Assembly (NCBI GenBank): GCA_943323725.2
Contig: CALPIW020000126.1
Location: 1-5,390, forward strand
Direction of reading: 5' to 3'
DNA length: 5,390 bases
Source of the DNA: Polynucleobacter meluiroseus
Lineage (GTDB): Bacteria; Verrucomicrobiota; Verrucomicrobiia; Opitutales; UBA953
A program made the translations under genes and the position numbers. Below are positions 1-5,390 of this stretch, piece after piece; position 1 is the stretch's first letter; each line of letters opens with the position of its first letter. The notes below the pieces were generated by a model. That model made no database searches and was not told the origin of the DNA. It saw nothing but the letters and a program-made list of their open reading frames with translations.

Positions 1-1416
1 CTTGCCGTCGTGGTCGGCATCCCGTTCCTTGAAGCGAGCGACCCGCGGGTCGGCTTCGGTCTTCGGCGCGGCAGTTGCTGCCTTCTTCGCGGCTTTGGCT
101 TTCTTTCCGCCGGCCTCGCCGCCGAAAGCTTCGGTCTGTTTGATGAAGTATTCGTCGCGGGGCCCTTGGTTGGCATCGAGCAGCGTTTGGAGCTTCGTGC
201 GGGCGGCTTTGGCTTCGGCGGAGAGGTCGGCGTCCTTGAGCGGCCTCTGCTCACGGTCGTCGGCGACGGTATCGAAGAGGCGTCCGTCGGCGTAGAGTTT
301 ATAACGGGCTTCGTGCGCGAACTCGTATTGGGCCTTGGGTCCGCCGGAAGGGTTATACCAGAGATAGAGGGCGTCCTTCGGGTTGCCCTTTTCGCCGCGG
401 AGCTGAGGGAGGAAACTGCGGCCATCGAGCTTGAGGTCGGCCGGGAGCGGGACCTGGGCGGCCTCGCAGATCGTCGGGAGCATGTCGGCGGCTTCGATCA
501 TGTCGGCACAGACCTTGCCGGAGGCAACCTGGCCGGGCCAGTTGGCGATGCCGGGGACGTGGGTGCCCCAGACGAGGCTGCTGCCCTTGCCGCCGGTGAC
601 GTCGCGACCTTTGAAGCGCGAGGGCGTGCCGCCGCCGGTGCCGTTGTCGCCCATGATGACGATGAGCGTATTCTCGCGGAGCTTCAGTTCTTCGAGCTTG
701 GCGACCAGCTTGCCGATGAGCTTGTCCGTGTAGGCCACCATGTCGGGGAAGTGGCCGATCTTTTTGGTGCCATCCTCGGACTTGGCGGTCAGGTAGTCGG
801 GGCTGTCGGGCGTCGCGTCATAGGGCGAGTGCGTCAGCATCATCGGGTAATAGAGGAAGAACGGCTGGTCCTTTTTACGCGTGATGAAGTCGAGGGCGTA
901 GTCATTGACGATGTCGGGTCCGTATTCGTTCTGCTTGAAGTCAACCTGCTTCCCGTTGATCTCGAGGCCGGGGTTACGGTAGCGGCCCGGACGACGGTTC
1001 AGCTGCCAGAGGCAGTTCTCTTGGAAGCCGAAGAGGGCGGGGCCTTCGAGCTCGTTACCCAGTTGCCATTTGCCGACCACGCAGGTGGCGTAACCAGCGT
1101 CCTTGAAGAAGTGGCCGAAGGTCCGTTGTTTCGAATCGAGGTGTCCGAAGCGGGTGTAGTTACGCTTGTTGTTCAGGCCGGTCATCAGCGCCACACGGGT
1201 CGGCGTGCAGAGCGGTTGGGCGTGGGCCTGTTCCAGGCGGACACCCGTCGCGGCGAGCTTGTCCATCACCGGGGTGCGGTAGCTCTCTCCGCCGTTGGCC
1301 GTGACGCATTCGTAGCCGAAGTCGTCGATCAGGATGAACACCACATTCGTCTTCGTCGGCGCGGCGAAGGTGAGCCCGGCGATGCAAGTGAGCGAGAAAA
1401 GCCGGAGCAGGTTCAT
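1..1416 (-). CDS. Secreted S1-family (formylglycine) sulfatase with C-terminal EF-hand-like extension, 3' end outside window
   Basis: Type I sulfatase that hydrolyses sulfate esters, probably on a glycan outside the cytoplasm. Bases 1416 to 1 give 472 uninterrupted codons with no stop. Residues 1-19 look like a signal peptide (short basic start, hydrophobic core, cleavage near TFA-A-P). The alkaline-phosphatase fold starts at NVVFILIDD, with metal ligands D31 and D32. The CTPTR motif (C70, R74) is the site converted to formylglycine. Other active-site candidates are K116 in GKWQLG, H196 in LTHSP, D257/N258 in MGDNG and K277 in GGKG. Q118 stands where many sulfatases have His. The core ends near residue 430. 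An Ala/Lys-rich linker follows, then DADHDGK at 466-472, the first half of an EF-hand loop. An in-frame ATG at 1512 would add 32 residues and bury the signal peptide, so 1416 is preferred. No Shine-Dalgarno sequence precedes it. A separate formylglycine-generating enzyme is required and is not in the window. The substrate is unknown. Confidence 0.93.
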   Translation of the reverse strand, partial: MNLLRLFSLTCIAGLTFAAPTKTNVVFILIDDFGYECVTANGGESYRTPVMDKLAATGVRLEQAHAQPLCTPTRVALMTGLNNKRNYTRFGHLDSKQRTFGHFFKDAGYATCVVGKWQLGNELEGPALFGFQENCLWQLNRRPGRYRNPGLEINGKQVDFKQNEYGPDIVNDYALDFITRKKDQPFFLYYPMMLTHSPYDATPDSPDYLTAKSEDGTKKIGHFPDMVAYTDKLIGKLVAKLEELKLRENTLIVIMGDNGTGGGTPSRFKGRDVTGGKGSSLVWGTHVPGIANWPGQVASGKVCADMIEAADMLPTICEAAQVPLPADLKLDGRSFLPQLRGEKGNPKDALYLWYNPSGGPKAQYEFAHEARYKLYADGRLFDTVADDREQRPLKDADLSAEAKAARTKLQTLLDANQGPRDEYFIKQTEAFGGEAGGKKAKAAKKAATAAPKTEADPRVARFKERDADHDGK

Positions 1417-1418
1417 GG

Positions 1419-1443
1419 GGTGAATCAACGGTTCACCGGTGAA
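1419..1443. promoter_or_regulatory. TTCACC/GGTGAA palindromic element abutting the sulfatase start
   Basis: Three copies of one hexamer alternate in orientation: GGTGAA at 1419-1424, TTCACC at 1432-1437 and GGTGAA at 1438-1443. The last two form a perfect 12-base palindrome, TTCACCGGTGAA. The first two are an inverted repeat separated by 7 bases. In the mRNA the latter would fold into a 6-bp stem with a 7-base loop ending two bases before the ATG at 1416. The element could be a DNA operator for a dimeric regulator or an mRNA hairpin controlling translation. The repeats are seen directly; the role is inferred. Confidence 0.35.
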
Positions 1444-1449
1444 GATAGG
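1444..1449 (-). promoter_or_regulatory. Weak candidate -10 box for the sulfatase
   Basis: On the minus strand TATCTT (four of six bases of TATAAT) lies directly upstream of the TTCACCGGTGAA palindrome. Transcription would begin inside that palindrome and leave a leader of about 20 bases. The best -35 match, GTCGCA with an 18-base spacer, is poor. The sulfatase is likely to need its own promoter because 203 bases separate it from the preceding gene, but this box is only a guess. Confidence 0.15.
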
Positions 1450-1481
1450 GCGCTGATGGGCTTGATGCGACTCGGATCTTG

Positions 1482-1497
1482 GGCGCGGGGGCGCGCC
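1482..1497. other. GC-only hairpin in the intergenic gap
   Basis: GGCGCG (1482-1487) and CGCGCC (1492-1497) form a perfect 6-bp stem around a loop of four G on the plus strand (four C in the minus-strand transcript). No T-tract follows on the minus strand, so it is not a standard intrinsic terminator. It may still act as an RNA 3'-end stabiliser or pause site, or may be a chance result of high GC content. Confidence 0.25.
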
Positions 1498-1562
1498 ACC
1501 CCTGTCGACCATCCGGTCGCGGTCTTCGCTCCGTCAGACGTTACCAATGGCAGGCTTGACCG

Positions 1563-1588
1563 CCCGCTTCACTGAGCCGATCAGCGGG
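1563..1588 (-). terminator. Weak hairpin downstream of the sialidase-like gene, possible transcript end
   Basis: CCCGCT at 1563-1568 pairs with AGCGGG at 1583-1588 around a 14-base loop, 31 bases beyond the stop codon of the sialidase-like gene. A smaller alternative stem, CTGA/TCAG, sits inside it. There is no run of T after it in the direction of transcription. The position suits the end of the kinase-transporter-sialidase transcript, but the structure is weak. Confidence 0.15.
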
Positions 1589-1619
1589 AGGCCGAAGTGC
1601 TCAGGAGCGCATCTTATGG

Positions 1620-3932
1620 CTATTTCTTCTCAGGGGCCGTCGCTTTGCCGGTCCGAGCCGCGGGTGCGCCGACCTCCTCCAGCTTGCCGAACATGATGCG
1701 GTCGGAGGTTCTTTTGTGGTCGCTTTGGGTGACGGTGAACCAGATCGAGCCTTGGTGCTCGTGGAAACTCGGATACTGGAATGAATTCGGCGACTCGAAG
1801 CGGTACTTGCGCTCCCAGGTCAGGCCGTCTCGGGAGACGTCCACGTTGAAGACGCTCCGGTCGCAATCCCCGACTTTGGTGTTCTCCTGCCAGCCTAGGT
1901 GATAGATCTCACCGAACTTCTCGAACGTGGGCTTCGAGTTGAGCCCGTTCGGGACGAAAGACCTGGGTTGGCCGACGGTCCAGGTCTTGCCGTCCTGGCT
2001 GGCGGTGAAGTGGTAGTTTCCCTTCTCGTTGCGGCAGATCGCCATCCAGCTGCCGTCCGGCAGGCGGTTCACGGCCGACTCGCTGAGGTCCTGCGACTGC
2101 GGCTCGTTGTAGTGCCCGATGATCTCGAAGGTCGTGAGGTCGTCGTGCAGGACGGCGAGCGCGTTCTGCCTGCCGGGGAAGTTGTTGAGCGCCACGTAGC
2201 GCCGGCCGGCGAACTCCTTGAAGGAGTCGAAGATGAAGAGGCCTTGATTGACGGCTTTCCTCGTGAATCCCTGAGCCTTGGCGTCCGCATGGAAATGCCT
2301 TGGCTCCATGTCGAACACGCCGGCGGCGGTCTTGAGCTTCGCCTTATGGATGCCTCCCTCGAAAGCCAGCGTCCGCAGGTCGAAATCACGGTACCAGGTG
2401 ATCGCCTGTTCCTTGGCCGGCTGGCTGCAGAAATAGGTGCGGAGCGTATGCTCGTCCTTACGGATGATGCGCGGCACGAAGCACATCCCTTTGGGCAAGG
2501 TCACGTTGTCGAAGGCCTGCTCGGACTTCGCCATCGGGATGGTCTTTTCCAGCCGGCGGGTCTTCAGGTTCACCACCGAGAGGACGCAATACTGCGCCGC
2601 CCCTGCGCCGTGGCCCGGTGCCACGTCGTTGTCATGCTCCACGACATAGGCGCGGTCGCCCACGCAGACGAACTCCGCGTCATGCGCCCCTTTCGCCTGG
2701 GGTGCGGTGACTTTGATCAGGCCGGCCATCACCTTGTCGCCGGCCGCCTTGGGGTCCCAGTCGGCGGGGAGTAGCTTGGGCGGCTGGGCAGGCTTGCTCA
2801 GCTTATCGATGGTCTGCTTCAGGGTTACGGCACCAGAGACATCCTTGCCCGCGGCCACGTCTTCTTCGCGGAACTTGGCCAGCAGGATCTCGCCGGCCCC
2901 GTTACGGTCCCGGTCGTAGGTGATCCAGATCAGGCCGTCCCGGTCTTGGACGCCGTCAGGGTAGGACACGCCGCCTCGTTCGTCGAGCAGGAGGCCGTCG
3001 TTCCAGGTGGCCCCGTCGTCGGTGGAAAGCTGGGCGGTGAGGTGGCTACGCCCGGTGAACTTATGGTGGTTCACCAAGAGCAGATTACCCGAGGAGAGCC
3101 GGCGGATGTAGAAACGCGAACCCGGGCTCTTGATCATGCTGGGATTGCCCTCGCTCCAGGTGCGTCCTTTGTCCGTCGAATGGCTTTGCCAGAGTACGCC
3201 GCTGTTGGTCCGGATGAGCATCCAGAGACGGCCGTCCTTCAGTTCGGCGATCATGTTCTCCAACGCCCAGGGCTTTGATTTGACCGCTCCGTGCAGCGTC
3301 CAGGTCCGTCCCTCGTCGGTGGAGATGCCGACGCCATGGAGGGTGGGGATCTGTTTCTCGTTATAGCCCGTGCACCAGGCGCGGACGGGTTTTTCCGCCA
3401 GCGTCACGGGCATGATCCATTCGCCGGTAGAGAGCACCGTCACCTTGTTCATGCGGAACGTGAAAGGCGCGTCGTACCCGATACGGAATTCCGGGCCCCA
3501 CTTAGGCTTGGCGGCGTCGGGATCGTCGCAGACTCTGGCCCAGACGTCGTGCTTGGGCAGGTCCTTGTTGCCGCGGTTGAAGACATACCACAGCCGGCCC
3601 TTCGGGTCGATCCAGAGGGTGGGGTCGAAACAGCGCGTGCCATCGTTCGTCGGCAGTCCCAAGGCTTCGAGGTTTCCGAAGGTCTTGCCGCCGTCGTCGC
3701 TGTAGGAAAGCACCGCCGTATTGTCCGGGGAGGGCTCCTTCGGACCGCCGGTGAACCAGGAGGCATAGACGCGACCCTTCGCGGTGCGTTCGATCCCTGG
3801 GATGCCCTGCCAGGTGCGCTGCTTGAGGTCGATGACGACGGGTTCAGCGGCGTGCAGTAAAGCCAGCGGCAAGAGGAGCATCACCAGCAGGAGGGGTAGG
3901 GTGTGATTACGCATAAAGGATAAGGCTTTCAT
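1620..3932 (-). CDS. Secreted sialidase-like protein with two fused BNR beta-propellers
   Basis: A 770-residue exported protein that probably binds or cleaves a glycan; the substrate is unknown. Residues 1-28 are a signal peptide with a Leu-rich core. The N-terminal half (about 31-360) is a sialidase-superfamily propeller with four Asp-boxes (SxDxGxTW/F) at 78-85, 204-211, 252-259 and 303-310. Candidate catalytic residues by pattern are E225, R241, R277/R278 and Y324 (in VSYPDG). The usual FRIP arginine is not present; the matching region reads QGIPGIERT, with R49 after it. A Pro/Lys-rich linker (about 378-398) leads to a second propeller (about 400-750) with shorter boxes, SxDGxTW, at 645-651 and 700-706. 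A Lys/Ala-rich tail ends the protein. Typical single-domain sialidases are about half this length. The start overlaps the transporter stop as ATGA, indicating translational coupling. M7 (3914) is an alternative start that gives a more compact signal peptide. Exo-alpha-sialidase is the likely automatic label, but true sialidase activity is unproven. Confidence 0.9.
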   Translation of the reverse strand: MKALSFMRNHTLPLLLVMLLLPLALLHAAEPVVIDLKQRTWQGIPGIERTAKGRVYASWFTGGPKEPSPDNTAVLSYSDDGGKTFGNLEALGLPTNDGTRCFDPTLWIDPKGRLWYVFNRGNKDLPKHDVWARVCDDPDAAKPKWGPEFRIGYDAPFTFRMNKVTVLSTGEWIMPVTLAEKPVRAWCTGYNEKQIPTLHGVGISTDEGRTWTLHGAVKSKPWALENMIAELKDGRLWMLIRTNSGVLWQSHSTDKGRTWSEGNPSMIKSPGSRFYIRRLSSGNLLLVNHHKFTGRSHLTAQLSTDDGATWNDGLLLDERGGVSYPDGVQDRDGLIWITYDRDRNGAGEILLAKFREEDVAAGKDVSGAVTLKQTIDKLSKPAQPPKLLPADWDPKAAGDKVMAGLIKVTAPQAKGAHDAEFVCVGDRAYVVEHDNDVAPGHGAGAAQYCVLSVVNLKTRRLEKTIPMAKSEQAFDNVTLPKGMCFVPRIIRKDEHTLRTYFCSQPAKEQAITWYRDFDLRTLAFEGGIHKAKLKTAAGVFDMEPRHFHADAKAQGFTRKAVNQGLFIFDSFKEFAGRRYVALNNFPGRQNALAVLHDDLTTFEIIGHYNEPQSQDLSESAVNRLPDGSWMAICRNEKGNYHFTASQDGKTWTVGQPRSFVPNGLNSKPTFEKFGEIYHLGWQENTKVGDCDRSVFNVDVSRDGLTWERKYRFESPNSFQYPSFHEHQGSIWFTVTQSDHKRTSDRIMFGKLEEVGAPAARTGKATAPEKK

Positions 3933-5248
3933 CGGGAAGGGGTCTCGGTTGGCGAGATGGGCTTATCAGGGTTGACCAACAGCCAGGCGAACGAACCGGC
4001 GAGGCAGACCGCGGCGGCAAAAAGAAATGAAGCGGTCCAGCCGAATCGTTCGGCGATCCAAGGGGTCAGCAGCGCCGTGGTCGCGCCGCCGATCTGCCCG
4101 CCCATGTTCATCAGGCCGGACACCGTGCCGGCGGACTTGCCGGCGATATCGGCCGTCACGGACCAAAAAGCGCTTTGGGTCAGGTAGACCGCCCCGGCGC
4201 CGCCGGCCAGGACGATACTCGCCAACCGTGCGCTTTCCACCTGCGTCGCGAGGGCGAGGAAGACGGCGGCGAGCATCAGCCCGAAGACCGCCAATCCGCA
4301 CCGTCCGGCGCGCTGGCCATGATTCCGCGCGATCCGGTCCGCGAGCCATCCGCCCAGCGGAGCACCGCACACCATCGCGATGAACGGCAGCATGCCGTAG
4401 AACGCGCTGGATTTAAGGTCGAGACCGCGGACGCGGCTCAGGTAGATGAAGAACCAGGTGAAGAAGATGTAGGTGACGTAACAATAGGAGAAATAGCTCG
4501 CGGTGATGGCCCAGACGTTGCGGCTGCGGAGGATCGCACCCCAGCCCAGCGGGCGTTCGTGTTCCTTGTTCGCCGGCGGAAGTCCGGCTTCGATCTCCGC
4601 TATCTCCGCGGGGCTGGCGAGCGGATGCGAGCGCGGGTCGTCTCTGATCAGGAGGAACCAGACGAGCCCGACGGCGAGGCCGATGCCGGCGCTGACGTAG
4701 AAAGAGCAGTGCCAGCCCCAGCGCTCCAGGATGTGGATGATGAGCGGCGGCGTGACGGCGGCGCCCGCCCCGACGCCGGCGAAGATGATCCCGTTCGCCA
4801 GGCCGCGTTCGGCTGAGGGGATCCACGCTGACACGAGTTTGTTCGACGAGGGGAAGAGGACTCCTTCCCCCAGTCCGAGGATGAAACGTGCGCCGATGAG
4901 CAAGGCGAGCGAAGATGCCATGCCGGCCGGGACCAAGGCGGTCAGCGTGGTGAACGCGCCCCACCAGATCACGCCCACGGTCATCACCCGATGGGGGCCG
5001 AAGCGATCGGCCAGCCAGCCGCCCGGCACCTGGAACAACGCATACCCGAACAGGAAGGCGCTGAAGACCCAGCCGAGCTGCACGTCCGTCAGCCCATGTT
5101 CCTTCTGGATGGCCTGGGCGGCGACGGAGATGTTCACACGGTCGAGGTAAGCGACGGCGCTGACCATGAACATCCAGCTGATGAGCACCCAGCGGAGCCG
5201 GCCGCGCGTGGCTTTCGCGAGCCAATGGTCAGGAGGGGCGGGATTCAT
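3929..5248 (-). CDS. MFS transporter, anion:cation symporter (ACS) type, probable sugar-acid/hexuronate importer
   Basis: An inner-membrane symporter of 439 residues with about 12 hydrophobic segments, the usual length for the family. The MFS loop motif appears twice: GGWLADRFG at 76-84 (loop 2-3) and GGWLADR at 299-305 (loop 8-9), matching the internal duplication of MFS proteins. YLDRVN in helix 1 (D36, R37), Y69 in helix 2, and R121 with E128 in helix 4 (GARFILGLGEG) fit the ACS pattern of galactonate (DgoT) and hexuronate (ExuT) transporters. There these residues take part in proton coupling and carboxylate binding. The frame stays open up to an ATG at 5368, but that start would overlap the upstream kinase gene by about 100 bases and add an Arg-rich, unfamily-like leader. 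M at 5248, 20 bases after the kinase stop, is preferred. No Shine-Dalgarno sequence is seen. The KDG-kinase-like neighbour supports a uronate or related acid as substrate; the exact one is not determined. Confidence 0.93.
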   Translation of the reverse strand: MNPAPPDHWLAKATRGRLRWVLISWMFMVSAVAYLDRVNISVAAQAIQKEHGLTDVQLGWVFSAFLFGYALFQVPGGWLADRFGPHRVMTVGVIWWGAFTTLTALVPAGMASSLALLIGARFILGLGEGVLFPSSNKLVSAWIPSAERGLANGIIFAGVGAGAAVTPPLIIHILERWGWHCSFYVSAGIGLAVGLVWFLLIRDDPRSHPLASPAEIAEIEAGLPPANKEHERPLGWGAILRSRNVWAITASYFSYCYVTYIFFTWFFIYLSRVRGLDLKSSAFYGMLPFIAMVCGAPLGGWLADRIARNHGQRAGRCGLAVFGLMLAAVFLALATQVESARLASIVLAGGAGAVYLTQSAFWSVTADIAGKSAGTVSGLMNMGGQIGGATTALLTPWIAERFGWTASFLFAAAVCLAGSFAWLLVNPDKPISPTETPSR

Positions 5249-5268
5249 TTCCAGGGAAGGGTTGCGGT

Positions 5269-5390
5269 TCAGCGTCTCACGCGGCCGGCCGACTCGCCGG
5301 AGGCCAATGCCAAGATTTCCGCTCGCGTGCTGAAGTTGACGTCGCCTTCGATGGAGTGGGCGAGGCAAGCGGCGGCGGTCGCGAAGGCGA
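5269..5390 (-). CDS. kdgK: C-terminal end of a PfkB-family sugar kinase, probably 2-keto-3-deoxygluconate kinase (partial)
   Basis: Only the last 39 complete codons and a TGA stop (5271-5269) lie in the window; the 5' part is beyond base 5390. The frame reads AFATAAACLAHSIEGD, then VNFSTRAEILALASGE and a basic SAGRVRR end. From memory, PfkB-type KDG kinases of Bacteroidota and Verrucomicrobiota end in a similar way (Ala-rich helix, HSIxGDxN, an acidic helix, GRVxR). Such an enzyme phosphorylates KDG to KDPG in the cytoplasm, the step before aldol cleavage in uronate catabolism. The stop lies 20 bases before the transporter ATG, so the two genes are very probably co-transcribed. The fragment is short and lacks the ATP-binding and catalytic DTxGAGD region, so another PfkB sugar kinase is possible. 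Confidence 0.68.
   Translation of the reverse strand, partial: AFATAAACLAHSIEGDVNFSTRAEILALASGESAGRVRR

Noticed and set aside
8..12. Lipoprotein signal for the sulfatase (Cys at residue 11, around bases 1384-1386)
   Set aside because: The residues before Cys11 (S-L-T) do not form a lipobox, and the hydrophobic core continues past it to a better signal peptidase I site near residue 18.
1490..1497. GGCGCGCC palindrome as a possible protein-binding site
   Set aside because: It is part of the GC hairpin and is an expected kind of 8-mer in GC-rich DNA; nothing else supports a binding role.
1506..1519. Small hairpin CGACC-ATCC-GGTCG in the intergenic gap
   Set aside because: A 5-bp stem without a T-tract or conserved context is expected by chance in GC-rich sequence.
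10..1575. A 521-codon open frame on the plus strand
   Set aside because: It lies antisense to the sulfatase, which has a signal peptide and a nearly complete catalytic motif set. The plus-strand product is a Gly/Val/Glu-rich composition artefact of GC-rich codons, with no recognisable domain.
1899..2774. Long plus-strand open frame opposite the sialidase-like gene (also 3291-3860)
   Set aside because: Antisense to a gene with six Asp-boxes. The translation is low in motif content and rich in Val, Gly, Arg and Glu, as expected for a shadow frame.
4413..5225. 270-codon minus-strand frame inside the transporter, and a 213-codon plus-strand frame at 4175-4816
   Set aside because: Both are very Arg/Pro- or Asp/Glu-rich and overlap the whole transporter, whose frame shows 12 hydrophobic segments and duplicated MFS motifs.
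5249..5368. Longer transporter start at 5368
   Set aside because: It adds 40 Arg-rich residues unlike MFS N-termini and overlaps the end of the kinase reading frame, whose C-terminal pattern is recognisable.

Overview
The window is GC-rich (about 60% or more by eye) and fully coding on the minus strand. It carries four genes in the order (…kdgK-like tail) → MFS transporter → two-propeller sialidase-like protein → sulfatase. The first and last genes run off the window edges. The gene set suggests a Verrucomicrobiota or Planctomycetota bacterium: a secreted S1-type sulfatase with an Ala/Lys-rich tail leading into a DxDxDG calcium loop, a secreted BNR/Asp-box protein, and starts without Shine-Dalgarno sequences. 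This assignment is inferred from family recollection, not from a marker gene.

Layout, read in the direction of transcription (high to low coordinates). Bases 5390-5269 hold the last 39 codons of a PfkB-type sugar kinase whose tail resembles 2-keto-3-deoxygluconate (KDG) kinases. After 20 bases comes a 439-residue MFS transporter of the anion:cation symporter type (5248-3929). Its stop overlaps the start of the 770-residue sialidase-like gene (3932-1620) by four bases (ATGA). A 203-base gap (1417-1619) follows; it is the only substantial non-coding stretch. It contains a GC hairpin, a weak hairpin after the sialidase stop, and a TTCACC/GGTGAA palindromic element just before the sulfatase start. 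The sulfatase (1416 to base 1, incomplete) fills the rest.

How the genes may work together (inference): the sulfatase and the sialidase-like protein both have signal peptides and would act outside the cytoplasm on a sulfated glycan. The transporter belongs to a family that imports sugar acids such as hexuronates and aldonates. The KDG-kinase-like protein would phosphorylate KDG, the common intermediate of uronate breakdown. The window therefore looks like part of a locus for using a sulfated, uronate-containing polysaccharide. The substrate cannot be read from the sequence, and sialic acid is not specifically supported.

I found no RNA genes, insertion sequences, CRISPR arrays or phage genes. 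There is no clear evidence of a wholly new system. The points most worth checking are the double-propeller fusion, the palindromic element at the sulfatase start, and the incomplete sulfatase C-terminus.
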